Assembly (NCBI GenBank): GCA_002633005.1
Contig: NMRA01000288.1
Location: 324,300-388,299, forward strand
DNA length: 64,000 nucleotides
Source of the DNA: Phoronis australis
Taxonomy: Eukaryota; Phoronida; Phoronidae
Direction: 5' to 3'
Position numbers and translations under genes: made by a program. The notes beneath the pieces were generated by a model. The model was not told the origin of the DNA. It did no database searches and saw only the letters and a program-made list of their open reading frames with translations. Below, piece after piece: positions 24,454-35,665 of this stretch. The number at the start of each line of letters is the position of its first letter. The stretch's first letter is position 1.

Positions 24454-27055
24454 CTTCAACTCCTCCATTGCACGATGTAATAAAACCTTTGGCTTGGTTG
24501 ATCGGGAAATGGAAGTCGGAGACCGGCAAGGGTTACTTTCCAACGATTGATGATTTCTCTTATGGAGAAGAACTCGAGTTCTTCCATGTGGGACAGCCAA
24601 ATTTACAGTTCAGGTTTGTGTCAACTGAATTTTTAGGTGTTGCACTGTCTCTGATCTTGCAAGTAAACTCTGGTATGAGATCTTATCTGGTGGATCATAG
24701 GTGATTATCAGGCTGGTAAACAGTCTGACCATTTGTAGAAAACCATTGCTCAGTAGTATGAAATTATAGACCATCACTTATGATAAACCTTGCATGATAT
24801 CAACCATCATTTTATCAACCATTTACGTTATATCATACTATCCATATGACTTCATAGAAATGGATGCTATGAATTCATATAAAATCTTTAATAGTAAATG
24901 TAACATCAACCAACATTGCCAGTGTTGGTGCTTGACACGACCTGGCTTTTTTCAAAGATTCTACTAATCTCATTTTGTAAGATCTCACCCAGAACTGTTT
25001 CATTCACCTGTTGTTTGTGTCATATTTATCACTTTATGTAGGATGTGTAGCGTGGTTACTCGGCTGACTGGTGGCAAGGTGCTGAAAGGCATGTTGTAAC
25101 TATAGGGTAACTCATTCTTTTGTGAGTAGACATGACGTAAAACACATCTTCACTATGTCACATGATCAATCTTTCTCCAGTTATCTCCCCTGAAGCATTA
25201 AAGTAAATTAAAATTCTCCAATATGTGCAGTCTTGAAAATTTGGGACATAGAAATTCAAGCTGAATTTTTTCTCAAAATATCAGTCACCGACTTTTGTGT
25301 CAGAAATAGACTTAGCCATTCATAAAATCATTGAACATAGCTGCAAATGCAACATTTTCATGCATACCTATAGTGTGTAACGTTTAAGTGAAGAATTGTT
25401 TGTCTGTTGTAAACAGTGAATTTCGTACAGCAAGTATTGCCTATTTTTAAAATGTGGTTTGAGGAAAATAATTAAATTTTCACTGTCCCAAACCAGAGAC
25501 TGTATTGCAGACATGCTATTGTTTAGCAGAAACTTGTTCCAAGCTTTTGATAATTGACAAGGGTTGCATAGCATTATTTTGCTTTAAAAACTCATGGGTT
25601 TCACTTTTAGTCGTATTTAAAAAAAAAGAAACTAGCCGTATTGTATCAAAAAATCCTCTTTTCTTGCCAGTTACATTCTGCTTGCGGAAAACGTTTTCTG
25701 TCAGTATGTTCATCACAACCTTAGTTCACCATGACCAGACCAATGTAACTCTTTTTAGATTCTGATTTTTATTCTTGCATTTAACGTGTTTTTTATTTCA
25801 TTCTTTCCATTTGCAGTTCGTCTTCTTGGGATGGTAAAACAAAGAAGAAATTACACAGGGAATGTGGGTTCTTGAGACTCCAGCCAGGCACTGCTAACGT
25901 TGCCTTGATATGTGCTCAAAATGCAGGTTTGAAGTCATAAGTCATATAATTTGGTACATGCTGTAGCTGGACTTAAGGTTAAAACACTGGAAACCTGACT
26001 ACGTAGTAGTGGGTACATTCCATCTTCAGTAGATCTTATTTTTTGAAAGGTTTTTGCAACAGTGTCCCTACTTTCATATGATAGGCGCAATGTTCAAAGT
26101 ACTCATAAAACTCGGACACTCAATATTTTTGAAGAACAACCATTTGATTGGAATAAGTAGGTTACTAATTGAGTTATAACCTTTAATAAAGGCTGTAATA
26201 AACATCAAGTCATGCATTTATTCATTGCCTGCTAATGCCGGTCTCACGTTTTCCAGTCCTGTTCGCCCGCATGATTTTGAAATTCTGTTCCCAAGACACC
26301 TTGTGGATTAAATGTGCAGATAAAACATTTTTGACCTTTTTTATTGTGGTCCCTCATTTTATCTTTTGATTTTGTCAATAATGCAATGTTTTAACAAAAA
26401 CAAAATTAAAAAAATCTTTCGTAACAGGTCTTGCTGAGGTTGAGGAAGGTCAATTGGTAGACCATCATATATCACTGGAATCTCACAATGTTGGCCGACT
26501 CAGCTTCGGAAAACCCCCAGCAGTGAGAAAAGTAAGGAACTTTATTATCCCGTTTCCTCATGATTTAAGGAGTTTAAAGAATGCCAATGAAGTTTATTTT
26601 GTAGATATGCTGAGAACCTGCTGAAATGAGCTATGTCATTTTTCTCACAAAGCCTTGTTTGCTGACACTATGTTCATTTTGGGAAACCCTACAAACTGTT
26701 GTTCTAACTGTGTCTTTAGATGTGGGATGATGGATTGACATTTGGAAACCTTTCTGAATGCGAGCTTATGGAACTCTATTTGGAGAATCCTGTTTGATGA
26801 AATTTATGAAAATATTAAATTTAGGTAACAGTGTTTATTTATAAATAATTCTGTGTTAATTTCCTTCTTTTGATCTTGCTGCTAGCTTACTTTTACTTGA
26901 AGGTATATATTCTTATAGCCTTTTTATCTCTCATTTAGATTAAAAGAAGTTTCAAACTCCTTGATGATGGTAACTTGGAACAAGTGGTTGATATGGAAAC
27001 TGAAGACACACCCATGACAGAACATTTAAGAATTACGTACCAGAAGATACAGTGA
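24454..27055 (+). CDS. THAP4: Nitrobindin (THAP4 C-terminal) domain protein, 5' exon not found
   Basis: Four exons join in phase: 24454-24613, 25817-25926, 26428-26531 and 26939-27055 (TGA). They encode one complete nitrobindin beta-barrel, the haem-binding, NO/peroxynitrite-reactive domain that forms the C-terminus of THAP4 and stands alone in other lineages. Landmarks: IKPLAWLIGKWKSETGKGYF, HVGQPNLQF, LHRECGFLRLQPGT, VALICAQNAG, AEVEEGQL, the His-bearing SHNVGRLSF, and HLRITYQKIQ at the C-terminus. The His in SHNVGRLSF aligns with a conserved His of the family, which from memory is the proximal haem ligand. Exon 24454 begins with a split codon (phase 1), so at least one 5' exon is missing; no THAP zinc finger was seen upstream. 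AATAAA at 27249-27254 is a candidate poly(A) signal. Its head-to-head position with ATG4 matches vertebrate THAP4/ATG4B. Confidence 0.85.
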
Positions 27056-27284
27056 TTCAGATACTTTTGGCCAGTTTGATTTACTTTTTGTCAGACAAAT
27101 TGTTAAAGGTGCCAACAAAGATTGTAACTGATGTCCAAAAATGATCTAGAGTAGAGAGAGCTTACCATAAATTATAAAATTGGTCTCGAATTGTTCCTGA
27201 TATCTAGGCTTAGAGAATGACTGATTATTAATGCTCGACACCTGACTCAATAAATTGGCTATGTACCTGAAGCATGACATGAGG

Positions 27285-27385
27285 AGGCAGTGTGCCCTAG
27301 TGGGATAAGTGTCGCTTCCTTTACTCAAGGTCGTGGGTTGAAATCCCACTGGGACACACTGCTAGACCCTTGAGTCATGTCTTTT
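27285..27385 (+). mobile_element. tRNA-derived SINE, copy 1
   Basis: The body GGCAGTGTGCCCTAGTGGGA contains a pol III A-box-like stretch, and GGGTTGAAATCCCACTGGG contains a B-box-like stretch about 35 bases downstream. A second copy with better boxes lies at 49110-49230. Both end in a similar CTAGA..CC..TGAG..A..TCT..AGCTCAG tail. It is not a functional tRNA: there is no foldable acceptor stem. Confidence 0.7.
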
Positions 27386-27399
27386 AGCTCAGAACAGGC

Positions 27400-28010
27400 A
27401 TTTCAACTAATTCAACTATTCCCACTAATCACTGCGCCACCTGTGGGCAGGTAGAGAACATACATGACATCATCAACAGGCTCACAATTTTAGAAACTCC
27501 AAACACGTATTTCAACTAATTCAACTATTCCCACTAATCGCTGCGCCACCTGCAGGCAGACAGACAAAGTACATAACGCCAGCAAAAGGGTCACCAGGCT
27601 CACATCTTGAGAGACACAGAAAAAGCATTTCAACTATTCCCACTAATCGATGCGCCAACTGCAGGCAAGTCAGTGACTCCGGACTTTGTGTCTCACATTC
27701 CCAGTAATACTTGAGATGGCGCTACAATTGGTAGAATTAGTTGAATTAGTTGAATAGCTCAGTGCTGGATAGGTTGAGATGACTTGGGATTAGTTGGATT
27801 CAATAAAACTTCAACTATTCCTACTTATCGCTGCGTCACCTGTGGACAGGTGGATAACTTACACCACGTCATCCACAAGGTCAATGTTAGAGACACCAAT
27901 CACGCAATTCAACTAATTCAACTCATTCCCACTAATCGCTGCGCCACCTGCAGGGGCAGTTTGATAACAAACATGATGTCAGCAACAGACTTGCATCAGT
28001 GGTAATGGCA
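27400..28010. repeat. Diverged tandem array, five units of about 100 bases with a GCGCCACCTG core
   Basis: Units at about 27407, 27507, 27627, 27808 and 27905 share TTCAACTATTCCCACTAATC, then GCTGCGCCACCTGCAGGCAG or a variant, then an acAtgatgtcagCAacAgg tail. Spacers carry GGGATTAGTTG strings that look like inverted partners of the ACTAATTCAAC edges. Read on the minus strand each core is close to the CTCF consensus. No ORF is credible. Confidence 0.75.
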
Positions 28011-30006
28011 GGATAAGTTGAGATAAGTTGGGATTAGTTGGGTACAGCTAAACATTCTGACATGTATGGTCCTGGCCGCCATATTGAACCAAATCTCCCA
28101 CGTCTGCACTAGGCAAGGAGAATCCCGGGGATGCTGCCATCAGGAGTTGAGTTACTACCGTGAATCAACAAAGTTTCACGGAGAGTAAGAACGGACCAAG
28201 GGCTATCGCACTGACCGGTACCTGGGAGCTGTCTCAAGTTACTGTAGGTGTAACTACTGACAGAGTGAAAATACGAAATTCGATGAACAGAAGCTAGTCG
28301 CTGGGCAGCTCAGCCATGATTCATTTGAGAGAGGCAGCGTAGCTCCTACTTATCTGTCTGCGCTGGCTCCAAAGTAAAGATTTCTTTTATTGTGATCCAG
28401 TTTTAGGAAAACTTCATTTTATTCTGGTCATTCTTTGAAGGAATTTTTTGATAAGGTGAGGTCCCGAGATCTCTGGCATAGTACTTTTGGGACTATTTCA
28501 AAATCTCTTGCTGATCGAAACACGGCCGGTAGGTCAGTTTCTGGTGGCTGGGGTAAATGATTACAGAGTGAACTGCACCAAAAATGTACATGTTTCAACG
28601 CCTGGAGTTCAAATTAAGTTCCTTTGGATCACTGAGATTATGCGTTGCATCTTATTTTTAACGTGGTTGCGTTAGTGCTTCGTCTGTGTAGTAAGCAAAA
28701 GATTCAATTTCGAAGAACAAAAATTCATTGCGTATGATACTACTGAAAACTAAAAACATGAAGGGCAAGTTAAGGAACAATGAGCTTAATTTTATTTATT
28801 TGGGGACCTTTTTTTCAACCTATGGTTTGTGAATACAACCACTAATCTAGTTCCTAAGTCAATAAACAATTTTGGGACACTTTGCAGAGCTGCCTGACAT
28901 TCATCAATATCCTTGAGACTTATTTCAGATAGACACTGAGAAGTAGTTTAATGAACTTTGCTTTTTGGGATCTGGTGACAGATCGAATTTTCCCAATGTC
29001 AGCCTGCAACTAGGTTCACTGGAGCATCGTCATTTCTTACAAGAGCTTCAACTGTCAAAAAATCATGTATCAAAATCCCGGCGTCAATTTTTGTAAATAC
29101 ACACACCATGTAAATCAGAAATCAACAATCGATTTCATGAGCAATGCGTTTACGTTGATTTAATGAACAATGCATTTATTGCCATTCGAATCGTGAGATA
29201 TTTATGGGAACTGTCCGATCAGTGTACTTCACTTTTTGGGGATCTGATTATAGAGTTTTTCCAACTTCAGGCTGCAACTTAAATTTACCGAAACGTCATC
29301 AGTTCTTAGTAGATTAGCTTCTAACTGTCAAAATCTATGAATCTATCGATTTTCGTAGATACATAACCACACAAATCAACAATCAACAAATTTGCTTATC
29401 AAAACGGAATGTTATAAGCAATTTCAGGAGGCATGCCCGCAGATTTTTGACGGGTAACCGGGGGAACACTGGGAGATGGGGCATTCGTATTAAGGTGTAT
29501 TTTTGCTCATTTGAGAGTAGAAAGGGTCACGAGATAAATTTGAATTCCAAAAAACAGCTGAAACCTTTGTTTATGATTGCGAGAGTACTTTGAGTAACCG
29601 ACACGGTCATCGTAAATTGTAGCCCCGACAGTCTTTTCGTGGGAAAAAAGGTGGACGTCCTCGAAAATAGGTACAGAAGGGACAATGATTATTATACATG
29701 GTATGAAGGAGGAGGTCAACGAGTCATGTGACAAAACTGCTCAATTGGTTCAGCAAGTGGCTGATGATTTATCAATTGGTGAGTTGTTGTGTCTATTGAT
29801 CGTGCACACCGTCTTTGAAAGACGGTGTGCACGGTCCAAAAAAAAACAGAAAAATGCAAAACAGAAATCGACCAATAACCGCAAAAGTATGGCGGCGACA
29901 AACCAATCTGTTCTCATGAGCGTAGAGACCTGCCAGAATGGGTACACATAGCTGGAGATTTCTCATGGCGAGTCAGAGTGGCCAGAAAAAAAGTTATACA
30001 CATTCT

Positions 30007-30241
30007 CATGCGCGCACCCAGGAGGGGGGGGGATCGAATGAGCCCCCCAATTGGCGAAGTGGGCAAAAAGGTCCGCCTGTGAGAAATAATGAGACAAAAA
30101 GTTCGCTAAACAAGTACAAACGCACAATTCACAGTGGTGCGTCCGTTTTTTTTTTTGTTAGTCCGCCCGTCTATTTGTTGCCAAACGGTCCACAACGTTA
30201 GGAATTCGAGCCCCCCATATTGAAGGCTGGGTGCCCACATG
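30007..30241. mobile_element. MITE with CATG..GCACCCAG ends, copy 1
   Basis: The left end CATGCGCGCACCCAGG is mirrored by CTGGGTGCCCACATG at the right. Near-identical hexamers cattct/cattca flank it as a likely target-site duplication. Internal sequence includes GGCGAAGTGGGCAAAAAGGT, TTAGTCCGCCCGTC and AATTCGAGCCCCCCATAT, all shared with the copy at 35169-35426. There is no transposase. Confidence 0.75.
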
Positions 30242-31002
30242 CATTCAAAATGGAGAACAGGGTGGAACATGCTAAAGTCACATTCGACAAGATGATCAGC
30301 GGTAAGGAAATCTGTTACTATGACGAAGCCTGAGGAAGACATGGTCAAACGGTCAAACGAAAAACAGATTTTCGAAGGCCAGTCGGACAGATCGAGGTAC
30401 CAATGTTGTGGGTATTCCTAATTACAAACAACTCCTAATAACGATCTTCAAAAGAAATACTATTCTGTGATATCGAGGGAAAGAAGTAAATAAACATTTT
30501 AAAACTAACCATCGGAAATAGTCCTTTTGTGTTATTCACAAATGGTGATCTTCACTTAAAATTCTACCTTTTCGATGGTGGTCAATCCTATTGTATTTTC
30601 ACATTTTTGGTCGAATGTCTTGATACTGCTGTGCTGTGCACGAATGTTGTGTTTTTTGACGAATTTGGAATCTGACATTCTCCTCGTGAATACTTGGCAG
30701 TGTCGGATTTGCATGTTTAGGAGGACAAAATGACATTTCCCCACTGGCAAACGGCTCCACCAAAAGAGCTAGGGTGCCGTCTGAAATGGGACACCTCAAG
30801 ATGAAAGGCTAAACATCATTAAGCTTGGAAAAGAGTGACAGTTCATTCCAGGAACTGACCTTCTTCAACGCCGGTTACAGCAGGTTGCACGATTTCACAA
30901 AAAAACAGGAAAATAGGTTTAATCGATTCCAACATTTGGCCCTCTCACCGTGAGTGGGTTCCCTAGTTAAGAATTTGCCAATAAAACACAAAAGAGTAGC
31001 CA

Positions 31003-32297
31003 CTTGAATGTCATCAATGGTACCCTTCAAGGGCTGGGACCTTAGGCCTAAATATGAAAATATCTATATTTTAGAAAATCACGAAATGCGCACCAATTGA
31101 TGTTATCTGTCAAGTCCTCACTTTTTCTCAAGTGATGCACAATTTCTAGAAAAAAAATAAAGCGACACAGTTGTCTCCGTTATCCCTTGCCACTGAGCCA
31201 GGGAGGGGCCTCTGAAAGACTATAGTTTTGCACTCCCAGAGTTGTCTTATTGAATTTGAAAATTAAAAAGCTGCGCAAAAGCTTCGCTTTACAAATCTTT
31301 CTCGATTTTTCGAAGTGCATTAATTATTAGTGCAGGTTTTCGAGTGCGTTTCGACTACCTGTGCTGGAAAAACGGAGCCCCTAACAACAATTTCTTGGCC
31401 AGGGTCCTCAAAAGGTAAACCAAGCACTGATACTGAGTTGTCAAATGTTCTTTTGAATTTTTCTCTGTATCCGTACATCGCAGTCTTTCCGCTCGGCTGT
31501 CCCCGGCCCCACGCCGATGTCGGGTTGCCACTGACGACGGTTTAACTGCCGGAGTGCCTGCAAATTTTTTAGGGCACGTGGCCGCACTCTTCCTACGGCC
31601 CTGGAGGTGTGTATGACTATAGAACGTTAGGTATGATCATTATGAGCAANCTTGAATGTCATCAATGGTACCCTTCAAGGGCTGGGACCTTAGGCCTAAA
31701 TATGAAAATATCTATATTTTAGAAAATCACGAAATGCGCACCAATTGATGTTATCTGTCAAGTCCTCACTTTTTCTCAAGTGATGCACAATTTCTAGAAA
31801 AAAAATAAAGCGACACAGTTGTCTCCGTTATCCCTTGCCACTGAGCCAGGGAGGGGCCTCTGAAAGACTATAGTTTTGCACTCCCAGAGTTGTCTTATTG
31901 AATTTGAAAATTAAAAAGCTGCGCAAAAGCTTCGCTTTACAAATCTTTCTCGATTTTTCGAAGTGCATTAATTATTAGTGCAGGTTTTCGAGTGCGTTTC
32001 GCCTGTGCTGGAAAAACGGAGCCCCTAACAACAATTTCTTGGCCAGGGTCCTCAAAAGGTAAACCATGCACTGATACTGAGTTGTCAAATGTTCTTTTGA
32101 ATTTTTCTCTGTATCCGTACATCGCAGTCTTTCCACTCGGCTGTCCCCGGCCCGGCCCACGCCGATGTCGGGTTGCCACTGGCGACGGTTTAACTGCCGG
32201 AGTGCCTGCAAATTTTTTAGGGCACGTGGCCGCACTCTTCCTACGGCCCTGGAGGTGTGTATGACTATAGAACGTTAGGTATGATCATTATGAGCAA
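31003..32297. repeat. 647-base direct duplication joined by a single N (31650)
   Basis: 31003-31649 and 31651-32297 are the same sequence with a handful of substitutions and two compensating 4-base indels. The only base between them is the N at 31650. A direct duplication that meets exactly at an N is what an assembler leaves when two overlapping, slightly different haplotype contigs are abutted instead of merged. Confidence 0.85.
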
Positions 32298-32943
32298 TTT
32301 TTTTCTAATGCACTAACTTGGATAATCTGTACTGCAAAAAAGTCCTCAGCGCCGACTACCACTCAACAAACACTGTGTCCTTAAAGGGTAGCAAATGCCT
32401 ACTGCTGAAGTTATTTTTTTTCTCTTGAAACACGTTTCAGTCTCGACTGCTGCCACAGTTTCGCTTCTGTCCCCTTTGAAAATTATACGATATGCACTGT
32501 ACTCCCCCCCCCCCCCCCCNTTATAACCTCTTTTTAAATACATAGGGCCTATAATATTTTGAAATTCCTGAACTGTCCGATGCACAAGAGAACACCTGAC
32601 TTCTTACTGAGCACTCGCGTACTAACGCAAAACTTTCGCGAGATATCGCAATGTGATACAACAGGGGAGCACGTGATTGCACAAGCTGTATGAAGAGCCA
32701 AAAGTTTTCAAACGAGCACCTTCCTATAGCGTTGAAATGTGCTTAATTAACTCATATGAATTGACTAAAAGTACGGGTTGATTAAGTAAAACTAAGCGTA
32801 TTCGTTCAAGCACACTTTGGCGCTTCATACTTTAGCGAGATTCTTTTTCTCATTTACTACGTAAGCCAACAACCGACTAGAGCGACGTCTTTCGTGAAAA
32901 TGTCTGTAAATTGTGAACAGCCGATAGGTAGCGTGTTAATAAA

Positions 32944-33279
32944 ATGTCGTCTGCTGCAGAACGTTTGGTGAGTACCGCCTATTATTCAAGTTTAAAAAGA
33001 AAATTTGATGCAAAATGAATGGCTTTTCCGATTCCAATTGATCAGTGAACAAGTTACAAACATTAATCATCAATGATTACAATGGCAATATTGGACAGGG
33101 TTGTGAGTCCGGCTGACTGAGTTCGCCTGCTCAGTACCGTGCCCCGTGGCCGTGGAAAGGTCACTACGGTAACCGATAAGTTCCTAATCATTCCTGGTAT
33201 AATTTTTTTTCTTGCAGCTTGAAGTTGAAACCACAAACGAAGGTGGCGCAGGTGATGCATGTTCTGAGGGACAGAACAG
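32944..33279 (+). CDS. Two orphan exons, possible 5' end of an unidentified gene
   Basis: Exon A (32944-32967) reads ATG then SSAAERL and ends at a strong donor (TTG|GTGAGT). Exon B (33218-33279) follows a long polypyrimidine tract plus CAG and continues in phase with LEVETTNEGGAGDACSEGQN, ending in phase 2 at a weaker donor (AG|GTATAC). Splice quality and open frame look real, but no recognisable domain is present and no phase-compatible downstream exon was found before the TEX12-like gene. A join to the last TEX12-like exon (39508) is phase-compatible and would read through, so these may be an alternative 5' end of that gene. Confidence 0.35.
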
Positions 33280-34386
33280 GTATACGTTTCACTAATCTTT
33301 GCCTGCACAACGCCAGAAATGTAACATTCTTGATCCCCTAGGTGACGCTTTGCGCCATGTCCCTAACCAATCGTAACAACGCATAGTAAGGTTAAAGGTC
33401 AGGAAGCTTGGGCGCTAGTACCGTGAGCCCCACTGAAGTCAATATAGTCTGCAGAGCAATACTTGTCAAGTTTACAATAACAGTCTTTGGAATTTCTGGA
33501 ACGCCACAGTCTACAGTATGACAGTGCTAGCTGGGTCATTGGGGTCACAGCTCTAGGCCTACACATAAGCACAACAAAAGTGAATTGAACACCAGGCAGC
33601 CGGCGTGGGCTTGCAGCCTAAGCGGGCTGCCAAAGCGCTTTTTATTAATCTTCAGATGTTTGCCAATACATATTTGTGTCCGGAATCCACTCCAATGTAA
33701 CAGTATTAAATCAAGACGAAAGGACAACGTTCTGTGGATCACAAAACGAAACAACATTTTGAAGATAACCAGTATCAACTATACTCACAGGCGAAAAACC
33801 TGCATAAAACTGTATAAAATCCGACTTTTTTCAAACTTCGAAAGTATTTCTAAACTCATACCGGATGAGAAAATGAACATAACAGTTTCTTACCGATTCT
33901 GAGGTAATCTCTCATCTATACAGAGTGCAAATTCCATTGCAAGACAGCCGGGCGATCGGCAACATTTAATCTCACAGCACTGTACGTGGATCCATTTTCT
34001 GAACACAAGAGACGTGGAAAAATTTTCGAAAAACAGCATGAAATTTGGACCAGCAACCTCTGAGTACTCCTGGTAATCACCTCCGCTATCGGCAAATCCG
34101 ATGGCAAAATGAATTCAGCCACAAACTTGACTTCAAAATGAGCTATGCGCTCAAATATGGGCTTCCGGACGATCGTTAACATAGGCCTGAATGGGGCAAA
34201 CTTCAAACTTCAAGAGACGTGGAAAAATTTTCACCAATGACGCTGATATTTGGCAGTAACAAGTCTTAACATACACTCTATGCGACAGGCTATCGGCAAA
34301 TTGTGCAGTTATCTCCCCTCGCTTATAAATTCCTGATTATAGCCTGCTCTTGTGTATTTCTTATGGAGGGCTGCTGGCAAGATTTA

Positions 34387-34398
34387 GCGCATGCGCAG
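34387..34398. promoter_or_regulatory. NRF1-like site GCGCATGCGCAG
   Basis: Matches the consensus YGCGCAYGCGCR for nuclear respiratory factor 1 except at the first base. It lies 1.3 kb upstream of the TEX12-like start codon, and could mark a promoter for that gene or for an unannotated minus-strand transcript. It is a single site, so weak on its own. Confidence 0.35.
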
Positions 34399-34595
34399 TA
34401 GTGCATGTTACAAATTTCTGGCGTTGATGTGTTCAAATCTACGGACGGTACACATCAGGTTCGGTGCTCATCCGGCTTTAGCCTATTCTTCATATAGCGT
34501 CATAGCGGGCCATAGTTTATAAGTCGTTTACTTGTACATCCTACGTACACTGGTTTACATGGGTGGTATTTCGTCCCTATAAAGTTATTAAATGA

Positions 34596-34855
34596 AGCCA
34601 TTCTAGTTGGTGTTTAAAAACATTCTCGCTCTACCATGGATTATTGTCGACTGGAGTAGCCGGCAACACATCTCAAGTCACAAGCAATGTGTACACTTTG
34701 ATGGTTTTGAAGTTCTTGCTCATGTAACGGCACACGCGTGCATCGGGAACGAAATGGGTTCCATTATGGCGAGGAATATTATGGGAGACCGATTTTATAA
34801 AAGTAAAAGGCTTATCTCTAGTCTGGGTTTTATTTTTAGCCAACCAGAGCAAAAT
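34596..34855. mobile_element. MITE copy 3 of the 'GGTCT-CATAATATTCC' family (inverted)
   Basis: Contains GAGGAATATTATGGGAGACC followed by AAAAGTAAAAGGC, the reverse complement of the left half of the copy at 10606. The outer ends AGTTGGTGTTTAAAAAC and GTTTTATTTTTAGCCAACC are inverted relative to each other. The interior is unlike the other copies. Confidence 0.5.
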
Positions 34856-35168
34856 CTAGCCCACCAGTCAGCTGCATGAAGATTATCAGCTTTGCACCAA
34901 GGCTCAGGCAAAATGCTGATTCTCTGCATGGAGATTAACTTGGGTAGTCAGTCGCGAAATTGCATGGTTGTAACTGAATACTGGAGTACGCACTAAAGTA
35001 CATGGAATGCAAGGCGGCGCTAATATATTTTACCATTGGTTATAGCTGTTTTTGTCAGTGCTTGCAATCAAAAATGGCAAGGACTTCTCCTTCTCCCAAA
35101 TGGAAACTTCAGAATCAACTTCACAAGGTAGCCAACGGTTGTCATGTTGGGACGATGACGATGTACTA

Positions 35169-35426
35169 CATGGGCGCACCCAGGGGGGGGCTCGAACGAG
35201 CCCCCCAATTTGGCGAATTGGGGAAAAAGGTTCCGCCTCAGTGAAACAGAAAGTCCGAGTAAAGGCGACAAAAGTCCTCAAAGCCCACTGGAATTCGGCG
35301 CAGATGCACAATCCGTAAGCCTGAACCCAGTGGCCCCGTTTTTTTTATAGGGTCCTCGTTGGCAATAAAAGGTCCACATACCAAAAAATTCGAACCCCCC
35401 TATATTTTAGGTTGGGTGCACACATG
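35169..35426. mobile_element. MITE with CATG..GCACCCAG ends, copy 2, with target-site duplication
   Basis: Left end CATGGGCGCACCCAGG, right end GTTGGGTGCACACATG. An exact 5-base duplication, tacta, flanks it (35164-35168 and 35427-35431), which defines the ends well. Interior blocks match the copy at 30007-30241, and a right-end fragment of the same family is at 41340-41424. Confidence 0.8.
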
Positions 35427-35665
35427 TACTAGAAAATTACATGAAATTTTAATTTGACTCTTGAACACGCTAAGAGCTGATCCAAACTCGTTTTGGCATA
35501 CACTTTACGTTCAGTAATTTTTTTGATGTAAAAAATCCAGCACATACATGGATAAATTGAAACATATAATGCTTTTATACTGCCAAAATGATAACCGTTA
35601 TGATGATGTGTCAGTTACCAAGGTCATAAACCTTGGAAGTCAAGTGTCAGCATACAATTTTGGCC

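Larger units (their letters stand above)
28011..32940. other. Intergenic region, repeats and assembly duplication, no confident gene
   Basis: Contents: GGCCGCCATATTG, a YY1-like site, at 28074-28086; two diverged copies of an approximately 200-base unit at about 28970 and 29240 (shared GTCAGCCTGCAACT and AACTGTCAAAA); a 33-base perfect hairpin at 29803-29835; a MITE at 30007-30241; a 647-base duplication around a single N (31003-32297); and a 17-base poly(C) run ending in N at 32520. No exon chain could be built. Confidence 0.5.
33300..35660. other. Intergenic/intronic region with repeats, no gene recognised
   Basis: A roughly 200-base unit is present twice in diverged form (CAAGAGACGTGGAAAAATTT at about 34008 and 34210, each followed by CTATCGGCAAAT). 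An NRF1-type palindrome GCGCATGCGCAG lies at 34387-34398. MITE copies lie at about 34596-34855 and 35169-35426. Open frames here run through the MITE and look fortuitous. Confidence 0.5.

Noticed and set aside
27285-27385. Possible tRNA gene (A-box and B-box present)
   Set aside because: No cloverleaf or acceptor stem can be drawn and a second degenerate copy exists; it is a SINE.
31330-31545. Plus-strand open frame with an SPGSSKGKP-like look, repeated at 31992
   Set aside because: It is opposite a longer open segment, has no domain, and is duplicated only because the assembly duplicated the locus.
33916-34206. Minus-strand 96-codon frame
   Set aside because: No recognisable domain or splice context, and it overlaps a duplicated non-coding unit.
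35052-35318. Open frame with a possible exon (about 35051-35128) ahead of a MITE
   Set aside because: The frame runs into the MITE, and the putative exon's phases fit neither the orphan exons nor the TEX12-like exons.
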